From CAZGAQ01 sp964523405 (lineage in GTDB: Bacteria; Planctomycetota; Phycisphaerae; UBA1845; Fen-1342), in NCBI GenBank assembly GCA_964523405.1, contig CAZGAQ010000001.1:124001-188000 (forward strand): 64,000 nucleotides of DNA. The letters are read 5' to 3'. Shown one piece after another: positions 9,666-18,532 of the stretch (positions are counted from its first letter, which is position 1; each line of letters begins with the position of its first letter). The position numbers and the translations under genes were made by a program. Below the pieces are notes generated by a model. That model did not search any database, had not been told where the DNA came from, and worked only from the letters and a program-made list of their open reading frames with translations.

Positions 9666-11149
9666 CGGGACTCCTCCGCGGCGGGGGCCGTTGGTTCGGT
9701 TAGTGCGGCCGCGGGAGCTGGCGCAGGCTGCTCCGCATGTCGCCCGCGCGGCGCCGGGCGCGGCAGGGGTGGGGCGGCGTCGGTCACGTTGTCGGCTTGT
9801 GGGACGGTGCGGACCATTTCGCCGCCGATCATCACGGCGCGAACGCGCGTAGTTGGGTCGAGTGGGTCGCCGTCCAGGAAGATCAGGTCCGCGTCCTTGC
9901 CTTTTTCGAGCGTGCCCAGGCGGGCTTCGAGCCCGAGCAGGCGCGCCGCGTGCAGGGTCACGGCCTTGAGGGCGAGTTCACGTGACCAGCCTTCGCGCAC
10001 CAGGTCCGCCAGGCGTCCCAGCAAGCGGCTGTGCTCGCGGGCGTTGTCCCCGGCGGGCGTCAGTGTGACCTCACAGCCGGCGCCGGCGATGCGCTTCACC
10101 AGGTGGTTGCGCTCCGCGGAATAGGGTATGCGCCCAATCACCGGGTGCATGATGACGCGGGCCTTGCGCTGGCCGAGTTGGTCGGCGACGTAGGCCAGGT
10201 CAGACTGCATGTCGTTGCGGAGGTAGAAGCAGTGGGCGATCTCGAACTTCTCCAGGACCTCGGCCATGTGCAGGAACTCGGAGGAGGTGTTCACTTCGAT
10301 CAAAGCACACAGACCGGGTTTCTTCTGGATCAGGTCGACCAGGGGCTGCAGCGCGGGGTCGATCGGTGGGGGCTGGAACGCGGGCTGTGTGGCCGGCTGG
10401 CTGGCGGGCTGCGACGCCGGCGGCGGCGCGGGCTGTGAACCCGGGTTGCCCGCAGACTTCTTTTCCTCGTCCTTCTTTTTCTGCTCCTGGGCCTGCTTTT
10501 CTGCCTCCTGCTTCTTGTTGAATTCCTCGCGGGCCTTTTCGACCTTGTCGATCTCGCCCTTCGCGCGCTCCAGGGCTTCGCGGAACGTCTTCTTGTCGTT
10601 GGTTACCCGGAGGTACGCCGGTGACAACAGCACGCGGTCGGACGCGGGGCCACCGGTATGGACCACGAGCGCACGGCCGGGGAGGCCCGCGCCGGCCGGA
10701 TAGAGGGCGACCGCCGTGAAGCCCGCGTCGAGCAGGTCGTCGAATTCGTCGGCCGCCGGCTGAAACTCGTCGGCAACGAGCCAGTTGGCGTGCGCCTCGC
10801 CGCGCGTGTAGTTGGGCTGGCCGAAGCGCGTGCGGGCATCGATCAGACCGGGCATGACGACGCGCTCGCGGGCGTCGATGACGTGTGCGTTCAGCGGGAA
10901 CTCGAGGGCATGGCCGATGCTGTGGATCTTGCCGCCGGCAATAACGATCGTGGCGTCGTCGATTTCCTTACCGGCGTTGGTGATGGCCTTGCGGGCCAGG
11001 ATGACCGTGAGCCGCTCGCCCTCGGGGGCGGGCGCATCGGCCGCCAGCGCCGGCAGCGCGGCGGCCAGGATCATGGGCCAGCAGCCGAGTCGGCGGGCGG
11101 GGCGCCACGGGTGTCGCAGCCAGCCAGAAGTGGTCAGGAGTTCACGCAT
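9662..11149 (-). CDS. Secreted amidohydrolase-fold protein 2
   Basis: The start at 11149 (MRELLTTSGW) gives a 495-residue protein with a hydrophobic secretion signal ending near ALPALAADAP. The reading frame continues upstream but that part is low-complexity Arg/Pro. The N-terminal beta domain (ERLTVILARKAITNAGKEID) is normal for the family. The metal motif is replaced by MPGLIDARTRFGQ, with neither His present. A highly charged Lys/Glu/Gln coiled-coil segment followed by a QPASQPAT linker (about 225-285) is inserted in the barrel. The C-terminal signature AVTLHAARLLGLEARLGTLEKGKDADLIFLDGD is intact. It overlaps the next gene by four bases and follows protein 3 after 80 bases. Function unknown beyond the fold. 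Confidence 0.83.
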   Translation of the reverse strand: MRELLTTSGWLRHPWRPARRLGCWPMILAAALPALAADAPAPEGERLTVILARKAITNAGKEIDDATIVIAGGKIHSIGHALEFPLNAHVIDARERVVMPGLIDARTRFGQPNYTRGEAHANWLVADEFQPAADEFDDLLDAGFTAVALYPAGAGLPGRALVVHTGGPASDRVLLSPAYLRVTNDKKTFREALERAKGEIDKVEKAREEFNKKQEAEKQAQEQKKKDEEKKSAGNPGSQPAPPPASQPASQPATQPAFQPPPIDPALQPLVDLIQKKPGLCALIEVNTSSEFLHMAEVLEKFEIAHCFYLRNDMQSDLAYVADQLGQRKARVIMHPVIGRIPYSAERNHLVKRIAGAGCEVTLTPAGDNAREHSRLLGRLADLVREGWSRELALKAVTLHAARLLGLEARLGTLEKGKDADLIFLDGDPLDPTTRVRAVMIGGEMVRTVPQADNVTDAAPPLPRPAPRGRHAEQPAPAPAAALTEPTAPAAEESR

Positions 11150-11229
11150 CTTTGTGCTCTCTACTCGCCGCGCCGGGCCAGCGAGGGGTCCGGCGCGGGG
11201 GCACGGCCCGGTCTTCGTTCTTGGCGGCC

Positions 11230-12645
11230 CTAGAAGCGCCGCACGCCCTCGCGGCCGTCGTAGACGACGCGGCCGTTCACGACCGTCAGCAGGCAGGCGG
11301 AGCGCGGGTCGAGCGGATCGCCGGTCCACACGCTCAGGTCAGCCTGCTTGCCGGGTTCGAGACTGCCCACGCGATCGTAGATGCCGATGGACTTTGATGT
11401 CATGCTGGTGATCGAGTGCAGCGCGGGGTAGGGCAGCCAGCCATACCAGCAGGCCATCGTGGCTTGGTAGGGCAGTTCCTGCTGCGGGATCACGGGGGCG
11501 TCCGTGTTCAACGACAGATTGCGCACGCCATTCTTCCACCAACCGTGGGCGTTACCGATCATACGCCGGGCGGTCGTGTCGAAGTGAAACTGGCGGGGGC
11601 CCTGGATGGTCCACATGCCGCCCCGGGCGCCGCGGCGGTGCAGCGGGGTTGCGTCCGCCTCGTTGGCCTGTGTCGCAGCCTGGGCTTCGAGCGCACACAC
11701 CAGCGGCCCGGTCTTCCACGCATCGAAGCAGCTATGCTCGGTGACCGTCCAGAGCTGCATGCGCGTGGCGAACATGTCGAGCGTATTGAGCTCAACCTGG
11801 TAGATCTGCGTGTGGTTCGTGACCGGCAGGTCACCGCGAAAGACCCCGCGGAAGGGTTCCCAGGCGGGGTCGAGTTCGGGCGCGGCGCCTTTCTTGCCGG
11901 ACTGTTCCCAGGCGGTCCATCTTTCGTGATACGCGCGGGCCTTGGCGAGCGTCTGCCGCATGTTCCAGTTCATGAAGCTGCGGCCGTTGCCACCGAAGTA
12001 CCACTCCGGGTTGCCAGCCTGGGCGACCTTGAGCGACCCGGGAGTGCGGACGGTGATCTCGTCGGGGTTGTGGCCGCCGGTTTTGACGATCGTGCCCATG
12101 CCGGCCAGGTTTGTGCCGCTGCCGGGCAGCATCAAAGCGGTGGTGATGCCGCCGGTGCGGGCCATCTTGGTCCATTCGCAGTCCGGCTGGGGGACGCCGC
12201 GCGTGTCCAGTCCGGGGTTGGTCTGGTAGACCATGTCATTGAGGTCGTTCCAGCCGCCGGCGGTGCTGTGATTGTGGGCCTCTACGATACCCGGCAGCAG
12301 CCAGTATTCGGACAGCTCGAACACGCGGTAGTCGGTGGGAATCGTGATCTGCTCGACCGACCCCAGGGCTTCGATCGTGCCGCGACGGACGGGATGCTGG
12401 TAGACCGCCGTCGGATCGGGCGGTTCTTCGCTGAACTTCACCAGCAGCACGGCGTCGTTGAAGACGTGTTCGCCGTCATCCATCGCGACGATCTTGCCGA
12501 CCCGAAAGGCGAGCCCGGCGGGCGGCGTCGCGGGGGACCGGGGCACGTCGGCTGCCTGCCCGGTACGGCCCGCCAGCAGCCAGGCGACCAGGAGACCCGT
12601 GGCCAACCGCACCCTTGCCCGCCGGCCGGTTCTACTACTGCTCAT
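11230..12645 (-). CDS. Secreted amidohydrolase 3 (the only array member with an intact metal motif)
   Basis: This 471-residue protein has an export signal (about 5-32) and an amidohydrolase fold. It keeps the HxH motif at strand 1 (LPGIVEAHNHSTAGG) and the late Asp (LSLNTDAPVIP). The intermediate region has VTEHSCFDAWKTG and MIGNAHGWWKNG, which could supply the other metal-binding histidines. The C-terminal signature is IYDRVGSLEPGKQADLSVWTGDPLD. It should therefore be a metal-dependent hydrolase; the substrate is unknown. The closest group by motif is the imidazolonepropionase-like amidohydrolases. ATG 12645 overlaps the end of protein 4 by 11 bases. An in-frame GTG four codons earlier is an alternative start. 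It may be the active partner of the metal-motif-poor paralogues around it. Confidence 0.85.
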   Translation of the reverse strand: MSSSRTGRRARVRLATGLLVAWLLAGRTGQAADVPRSPATPPAGLAFRVGKIVAMDDGEHVFNDAVLLVKFSEEPPDPTAVYQHPVRRGTIEALGSVEQITIPTDYRVFELSEYWLLPGIVEAHNHSTAGGWNDLNDMVYQTNPGLDTRGVPQPDCEWTKMARTGGITTALMLPGSGTNLAGMGTIVKTGGHNPDEITVRTPGSLKVAQAGNPEWYFGGNGRSFMNWNMRQTLAKARAYHERWTAWEQSGKKGAAPELDPAWEPFRGVFRGDLPVTNHTQIYQVELNTLDMFATRMQLWTVTEHSCFDAWKTGPLVCALEAQAATQANEADATPLHRRGARGGMWTIQGPRQFHFDTTARRMIGNAHGWWKNGVRNLSLNTDAPVIPQQELPYQATMACWYGWLPYPALHSITSMTSKSIGIYDRVGSLEPGKQADLSVWTGDPLDPRSACLLTVVNGRVVYDGREGVRRF

Positions 12646-15600
12646 CCGGCACCTCACGTCCCCCGACGATGACGCGCTCCAGCCTGGCGTCCGCGTCGAA
12701 CGGATGCCCGCTGAAAATCAGCACGTCCCCATCCTTGCCCGGCTCGAGCGTGCCGAGCCGATCATCCAGCTTGTACATCCGGGCGGCGTCGACGGTCAGG
12801 GCCTGCAGCGCCGCATCGCCGCCGAGCCCCTCGCGCACGGCGAACAGGGCCATGTGCGGCAGGTTCCGCGCGGCGTCCTCGCTGTTACTCTGCAGGGCGA
12901 CGTGCAGACCCCGCCGGCTCAGGTCGGCCGCGGGATTGTAGAGCGGTCCCGCACGCGAGTTCGTGCCGGCCTGACCGATCACGTTGCGCAGGACTTCGGT
13001 CGACACGACCACGCCGAGCTTGTCTCGGCAGGCGACCAGACGCTCAGCGGCCGGTGCGGCGTCCTCGGCGCCGACCAACACGAGCGGGACCTTGAAGTCG
13101 TCGACAAACAACTTGACGGCCGCCGCGATCTGCGCGGCCGACTCCACCTCGACCACGGCCGGCACGCGTCCGGCCAGCAGGGTCCGCAGCGGTTCGAGGT
13201 TCTCGTCCACCTTCGGCGGAGTCGGGCGTCCATCTTTGGACTTCTTGCGAGCGAGCTGCACCTTGAACTCGACCGGGCCCTTTTCGGTGCGCTCCGCCTC
13301 AAAGTGCACGCCGAACTCGCCGACGCCCAGCCGCCCGGTCATGTGATCCTCGCGGTCGAGCGTCGCGCGAATCGTTGGTTTGCCCAGCGGCGTCTCGGCG
13401 TCCACTTCCATGGTGATGTCGTTACCTGAGAGCGTGCCGGTCAGGTGGACCTCCTCGCCGCTCTCCGGATCGGTCAGGCGCCCCTCGATGGTCGTGCCGG
13501 TCAGACGCAGCACGACGGAGCCGGTGACCTTGTCGGGGAGCGGCTCGCCGCTGAGCGTGTATTGCCACGTGCCGGTGATCGGGTCGATCTTGCCGGGCTC
13601 ACCGGGTGCCGGCGTCTCTTCTTTGGGCTTGGCCTCGGGCTTGCCCCCGCCCTGTTTCCACTTGGCCAGCTCCTCTTCGTACTTCTTCCACGTCTCGACA
13701 TACTTCTGCCCGGCCTGCAGGGTGCGGCGCAGCGGTTCGACGCCGCCCACCGGGTCCTGACCGCGCAGCGAGAAGCGCACGCCGCTCAGTTCGCGGGCAA
13801 CCAGTTCATCGCGGCCGGTGCCCCAGGTCTTGATGGCGGCCACGCGGGCGCCGTTCGGGGCGCCGCGGTAGGGGGCCAGCAGTACCGTCGTCACGCCGGC
13901 GCGCGCGACGCGGGCGAACTCGCGCCCGGCCACGGCGATCGTCTTGTGAATCGGCACGTCGGGTGTTGCGACGGTCTGATCGCCGCTCAGGCCGAGGTGC
14001 CCGTAGGCGTCGATGAAGCCGGGTGTGACAAACGCGGTCGGGCCGGCGTCGACAATCTTGGCGAACGGGGGATGTGGCACCCGGGCGCCGACGGCCTGTA
14101 TCTTGCCGTGCTCGATGAGCAGCTCCACTCTGCCGCCGGCGGTGCCGGTGAGCAGACGCTCCGCATTCACCCAGATCGCGCCCGCCCGCACGACCAGCGG
14201 GGCCGGTTCGACGTTGGCCCTGTCCGCCGGGGCGGACGTGGGTTGCGTCGTGGCCGCCCGCGGCATCTCGAAGACGACACGTCCGTCGGCGTACACGCGC
14301 CGCACGTGACTGTGGATGTCCAGGGGGGGGCCGGTGAGGACCAGCAGGTCGGCATCCTTACCCGGGGCCAGACTGCCCACGCGGTCGCCCAGGCCGAGAA
14401 TCTCAGCGGGCACACGCGTGATGGCCGCCAAGGCCGTGTTGGCATCCAGCCCGCCGCGTACGGCTAGCAGGGCGGACATGCGGGGATTCTCCGCCGCGTC
14501 GCCGGCTTTGCCCGCCAGGGCCAGACGCAGGTCACCCCGCGTGCCTGCGGCGGTCGCGGCACTGATGATGCGCGCGGCCGTGCCGAGACCGGGCGCGTAC
14601 GCATCCGGGTCCGGGCCGATGTTCTGACCGGGGCGGCGATACTCTGCGTCGACGCGCACGACCAGCGGCACACCGGCCGTGGCGAGGGCCGCCGCGAGCC
14701 CATCGCCCTCGGTCAAGCCGACGAGATACGCGGAACGCGGCGCCGCGGGCGTGGCCGCCAATTCCTTCAGCCAGCCGAGGGTGCCTTCGATATCGGCGGC
14801 GCGGTGCACCTCGATGCGCAGCGGTAGCTCCGCCTGCCATGCGGCCGCGAAGGACTCCGCATGCACGTCATACTTCGCGTCCGGTGCGGCGCTGGGCTGC
14901 GCCAGCCACGCGCGGGCGGCCGCGATGCGCTCGTTGAGCTCGACGAATTGCCCGAGGCGCGACTCCGGCCGCTGCAAACGGGCCGGCTCAATGGGTACGT
15001 CTGACGAGGCGTAGAAGGGGCGCTCCACAACCGGCGGCGGGCCGAAGACGCCGAACGTCACGCATAGATCGGCCGCCTCCGCCAACACGCGTGTTTCCGG
15101 TGGGCCCGCCAGCTTCACGCTCGCGCCGACGCCGCTGACCAGGCGATGCGTGCCGGGATCCAGATGAGCGGTCGTGATGCCGCGCGCGAGCGGCAGCTCG
15201 TACTCGCCATAGGGGTCATACGCGTCAACCGCGTGGTAGGCCGCGCTGAGCGAATGCGGCCCGGCGTGCGCACCGGCCAGACCGCTGCCGGCGGCCACAA
15301 AGCCCGGGCACACGATCTCATCACGCAGGTCGATGACCGGGATGTCGGCGGGGATCGCGAGGTCCGCGCCGACGGCCACGATCTTGCCCGCGCGCACCAG
15401 GACGACGCCGCGGTCGATCGGGCCGGGTTGGTCCGGCGTGACGGGATAGACGGCCCGTGCCCGCAGAGCGAAGGTGCCCGGCGGTTGGGCCGCCAGAGAG
15501 TGCGGGGGCACGGTGCTGCAGGGTGGGGGGGCCGGCGTCGGGCCCGCGGTGCCGCTCATCGCCACGGCCAAGCCAGCGGCCGCCAGGGTGAGCAGCCCCA

Positions 15601-15667
15601 GGGCAGCTCCCCGGCGTGCGGCGCCGTGTGGTCGTCGCGGGCGGGCGGTCTGCGTCAACCGGTTCAC
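12635..15667 (-). CDS. Secreted protein with two amidohydrolase-fold domains and an inserted beta-barrel-like module (protein 4)
   Basis: The protein has 1,010 residues from a GTG start at 15667 that overlaps the upstream stop (GTGA) and follows GAGGAGAAG. After an export signal (about 18-40) come two tandem amidohydrolase domains, about residues 65-490 and 500-1008, each ending in the family signature (ILGLGDRVGSLAPGKDADLL and MYKLDDRLGTLEPGKDGDVL). The HxH positions read CPGFVAAGSGLAG in the first and TPGFIDAYGHLGLSG in the second, so neither is complete. Residues about 690-795 of the second domain hold a Thr/Gly/Glu-rich block with repeated LTGTxxxGRL and GxxDITMEV strands, probably a small beta barrel inserted in the TIM barrel. 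A charged helix precedes it. This looks like a gene fusion or internal duplication. Confidence 0.83.
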   Translation of the reverse strand: MNRLTQTARPRRPHGAARRGAALGLLTLAAAGLAVAMSGTAGPTPAPPPCSTVPPHSLAAQPPGTFALRARAVYPVTPDQPGPIDRGVVLVRAGKIVAVGADLAIPADIPVIDLRDEIVCPGFVAAGSGLAGAHAGPHSLSAAYHAVDAYDPYGEYELPLARGITTAHLDPGTHRLVSGVGASVKLAGPPETRVLAEAADLCVTFGVFGPPPVVERPFYASSDVPIEPARLQRPESRLGQFVELNERIAAARAWLAQPSAAPDAKYDVHAESFAAAWQAELPLRIEVHRAADIEGTLGWLKELAATPAAPRSAYLVGLTEGDGLAAALATAGVPLVVRVDAEYRRPGQNIGPDPDAYAPGLGTAARIISAATAAGTRGDLRLALAGKAGDAAENPRMSALLAVRGGLDANTALAAITRVPAEILGLGDRVGSLAPGKDADLLVLTGPPLDIHSHVRRVYADGRVVFEMPRAATTQPTSAPADRANVEPAPLVVRAGAIWVNAERLLTGTAGGRVELLIEHGKIQAVGARVPHPPFAKIVDAGPTAFVTPGFIDAYGHLGLSGDQTVATPDVPIHKTIAVAGREFARVARAGVTTVLLAPYRGAPNGARVAAIKTWGTGRDELVARELSGVRFSLRGQDPVGGVEPLRRTLQAGQKYVETWKKYEEELAKWKQGGGKPEAKPKEETPAPGEPGKIDPITGTWQYTLSGEPLPDKVTGSVVLRLTGTTIEGRLTDPESGEEVHLTGTLSGNDITMEVDAETPLGKPTIRATLDREDHMTGRLGVGEFGVHFEAERTEKGPVEFKVQLARKKSKDGRPTPPKVDENLEPLRTLLAGRVPAVVEVESAAQIAAAVKLFVDDFKVPLVLVGAEDAAPAAERLVACRDKLGVVVSTEVLRNVIGQAGTNSRAGPLYNPAADLSRRGLHVALQSNSEDAARNLPHMALFAVREGLGGDAALQALTVDAARMYKLDDRLGTLEPGKDGDVLIFSGHPFDADARLERVIVGGREVPDEQ

Positions 15668-17031
15668 TCCGGCTTCTCCTCATCCTTCGTGCCCGGCGAC
15701 AGCAGCTTCTGCAGCCGCACGTCCTTCTCGCGCTCGTAGGCGAGAATGCCGTCGATGAAGACCTTCTCGACCACGCTGTTGAAGTCCAACGGATCGCCGC
15801 TGAACACGACGATGTTCGCGTCCTTGCCGGGCTCCAGGGACCCCAGCCGCTGCTCGAGCCCGAGAATCCGGGCGGGGTTGAGCGTGATGGCCTGCAGTGC
15901 CGCGTCGCGCGGGATGCCGTTGCGCACGCAGACCGCGGCCTGGTACACAAGCATGCGCTCGGCGTACGACTCGTCCGGCCCGGGCACCAGCGCCCACAGC
16001 AGCCCCGCGTCGTAGATCGCCTTGGGCACGAACGTCTCACGCTCCTTGTCCGTCAGCGGGTCGCGCTCGCGATACGTCAAGTCGGGTGGCAGGACGACCG
16101 GGCGAGCCGCCTGCTTGAGTTCGCCCACGGCCTTGTAGCACTCGCCGCCCAGGACCAGCACGGTGCGGTCGAAGAAGCCGTTGTCCTTGGCCAGGCGCAC
16201 CGCCGGCCCTACATCCATGGCTGCATTGCAGTAGATGAATGCGCCGAGCGGCTTGAGCAGCGGAGCCGTCTCCTCGCCGGCGACCTTCACCCGCCCGCCG
16301 CGCAGCCGCACCAGGTTGCGGTGCTGGTCGTCGAGGTCCTCCGCGCGGATCAGCGCCCGCCCGCGCTGCCGCGCCTCAGCCGGCCCCACATCGACGGGTT
16401 TGTTGTCTTCCTTGAGCTTCTCCTCGTAGCGCTTCTCGGCCAGCTTGGCGGCGTAGTCATCCAGTTCCGCGAACGTCTCACGCAGCGTGGCCATCTGCAG
16501 CATGCGCTCGAAGCCGACGCGGGGCGACGTGGCCATCTTCAGGAACACCCCCTCGGCGATCGTCATTTCCGATACGCTCAGCCCGATCGGCCGTACGACG
16601 CGCCCCAGCCCGCCGATGACGGCGTTGTTGCCGGGCATGACGTGTACGCCGGTGATGCCGAGCCGCAGGCAGTCTTCGAAGAAAAGCTGCGAGGGGTCGA
16701 TGGCGTCGTACACATCCAGGTGCGGCGTGACCGGGCGCGGCTCGTTGGCGACGTCCATGCCGCGCGGCGTGTGCACGTTGAGCATGCCGGGCAGCAGCAC
16801 TTTGCCGCGGAGATCGAAGACGCGCGCGTCATACGGCACTTCCACGTCCGTTCCCACGGCCGTGATCTTGCCCTGCTCGATCAGGATGATGCCCTTGTCG
16901 AGGGGGGCCCCGACGACCGGGATGATCCGGGCGTTGGTCAACGCGACCTTGCCCGGCGGGGGCGCGGCCCAGGACGCCACCGTGACCGCCGCGATGACCC
17001 CTGCCGCCGCCAGTGCGTAACGGTTTCGCAC
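15664..17031 (-). CDS. Secreted amidohydrolase-fold protein 5
   Basis: A GTG at 17031, preceded by GAGGAG and one base after the previous stop, gives a 455-residue protein with a clean signal peptide (RNRYALAAAGVIAAVTVASWA). Longer in-frame starts would overlap the upstream gene. The strand-1 motif reads LPGMLNVHTPRGMDV: the first His is present, the second is Pro. The middle part (RTVLVLGGECYKAVGELK) has no obvious metal-binding His pair. The C-terminal signature ILGLEQRLGSLEPGKDANIVVFSGDPLD is intact, and the protein ends in a Lys/Glu-rich tail. The domain order matches imidazolonepropionase-like amidohydrolases. Its tight spacing with neighbours on both sides argues for translational coupling. 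Confidence 0.84.
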   Translation of the reverse strand: MRNRYALAAAGVIAAVTVASWAAPPPGKVALTNARIIPVVGAPLDKGIILIEQGKITAVGTDVEVPYDARVFDLRGKVLLPGMLNVHTPRGMDVANEPRPVTPHLDVYDAIDPSQLFFEDCLRLGITGVHVMPGNNAVIGGLGRVVRPIGLSVSEMTIAEGVFLKMATSPRVGFERMLQMATLRETFAELDDYAAKLAEKRYEEKLKEDNKPVDVGPAEARQRGRALIRAEDLDDQHRNLVRLRGGRVKVAGEETAPLLKPLGAFIYCNAAMDVGPAVRLAKDNGFFDRTVLVLGGECYKAVGELKQAARPVVLPPDLTYRERDPLTDKERETFVPKAIYDAGLLWALVPGPDESYAERMLVYQAAVCVRNGIPRDAALQAITLNPARILGLEQRLGSLEPGKDANIVVFSGDPLDFNSVVEKVFIDGILAYEREKDVRLQKLLSPGTKDEEKPE

Positions 17032-17032
17032 G

Positions 17033-18532
17033 CTACTCCTCCCGCGCGTCGTAGACGACGCGGCCGTCAATCAGCACCACCAGCGGCCGGCTGGTGGCGT
17101 CAAAGGGTTCGGTACTCCAGATCACCACATCAGCCCGCGCCGCGGGCCGCAGCACGCCGATTTGCCCCTCCAGACCGAGCAACTCCGCCGGGCTGGCCGT
17201 GATGGCCCGCAGTGCCTGATCGGCGGACAGGCCGTTGCGCACGGCGAGCATGCCCTGCCGCACGAGGCCCTGCTCGTCGCGCTGTTCCTGCGCGGTCAGT
17301 GCGAACGGGATGCCCGCTTCGGCCAGTTGCCGCGGCGTGTTCAGCCGCGGACGCCGCACCTCGTCCGTCTGGGCCCGCCAGCCCGACGGCTCCATGTACA
17401 GCGGTCCGAAGATGACCGGCACGCCGGCCTCCGCCAGTTGCGGCAGGCAGCGATACGCCTCGGTGGCTTCGTCGAGAATGAACTTCAGGTGGAACTCGCG
17501 CGCCAGCCGCAGCGCGGTGTAAATGTCGTGCTGCATGCGGGCCTGAATGCGCAGCGGCGTTGTGCCCGCGAGAATGGCCTGTAGCTCCGGAATGGCCGCG
17601 GCCGGCGGCATATCCGCCCCGTGCAGCTTGCCGCCCGCCTGCGCCAACTGGGCATCGTAGAAGGCCTTGCGGAATACCCACTCCACGCCCATGCGCGTCG
17701 TGGGGCGGCGCGTGTGGATACTCGGCGTCGGGCCGTAGGTCGGTGGCAGATTATTGCTGTCGCCACGCTGGGTCGGATCGCTGCCCATGGCCGCCTTGAC
17801 CGCGCCGTCGCGCTGCACCACGCGGGCCGCGAGCGGACCACCCGTCTTCACAATCGCGCCGTGGCCGCCGATGACGTTGGCCGTGTCGGGCGACAGGAAG
17901 ACGGTCGTGACGCCGGACTGCAGCAGCCGCGTGAAATCGGGGGACAACAGATTGACCGAGTCGAGGACGCGACGGTGCGGTGTCACTTCTGACGCTTGCT
18001 CCGCCGAGGAGCCCTGCTCGCCCAGACGCCAGGCCAGTTCCTGTGCCGCCGCCGTCGGCTCGGTCGGACGCTCCCGGTCGCCGGGCAGGTCGACCTCGCG
18101 ATCGGGAACAGGGATGGGCGGCGGTTCAGTGGAGTTTACCCCTGCGCGTCGCCGGTCGTCCGGTGCACGGCGGACCGCGTCAGCGAGCCGGTTCCACAGA
18201 CTGGGCTGCGCGTCGCCGGCCACACGTTCACTGCCGCTCTGTGGGATTCCGGAGTTGATCGAGCAGCAGGCGTCGATGAGGCCGGGCGTGATCACGGCGC
18301 TCGGCAGATCGATGACGTGAGCGCCGGCGGGAATGTCCGCGTTGCGCCCGACCGCGGCGATGCGCCCGTCCCGAATGACGACCATGCCTCCGTCGATCGG
18401 ATCGCCCGTCAGCGAATACACGCGGGCGGCCTTGAGGACGATCACCGCGGGCCCTTCCGCCGCGCTGCCCAGCAGTGGCAGCGCGAGCAGCAGACCCGCC
18501 ATCCCCAGCGCCCGCCCGGCACGAAGTCTCAT
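17033..18532 (-). CDS. Secreted amidohydrolase-fold protein 6
   Basis: The protein is 499 residues with a signal peptide (LRAGRALGMAGLLLALPLLGSA). The fold is recognisable from the N-terminal beta region (VYSLTGDPIDGGMVVIRDGR) and the C-terminal LLGLEGQIGVLRPAARADVVIWS. The metal motif is replaced by TPGLIDACCSINSG, and the late Asp position reads FALTAQEQ, so a standard binuclear or mononuclear metal site is unlikely. A Pro/Arg/Asp-rich stretch (about 105-165) looks like a disordered insert. Another segment (FLSPDTANVIGGHGAIVKTGG) is shared in type with protein 3 (GTNLAGMGTIVKTGG). The ATG overlaps the stop of protein 7 by four bases (ATGA). The substrate cannot be inferred. Confidence 0.83.
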   Translation of the reverse strand: MRLRAGRALGMAGLLLALPLLGSAAEGPAVIVLKAARVYSLTGDPIDGGMVVIRDGRIAAVGRNADIPAGAHVIDLPSAVITPGLIDACCSINSGIPQSGSERVAGDAQPSLWNRLADAVRRAPDDRRRAGVNSTEPPPIPVPDREVDLPGDRERPTEPTAAAQELAWRLGEQGSSAEQASEVTPHRRVLDSVNLLSPDFTRLLQSGVTTVFLSPDTANVIGGHGAIVKTGGPLAARVVQRDGAVKAAMGSDPTQRGDSNNLPPTYGPTPSIHTRRPTTRMGVEWVFRKAFYDAQLAQAGGKLHGADMPPAAAIPELQAILAGTTPLRIQARMQHDIYTALRLAREFHLKFILDEATEAYRCLPQLAEAGVPVIFGPLYMEPSGWRAQTDEVRRPRLNTPRQLAEAGIPFALTAQEQRDEQGLVRQGMLAVRNGLSADQALRAITASPAELLGLEGQIGVLRPAARADVVIWSTEPFDATSRPLVVLIDGRVVYDAREE

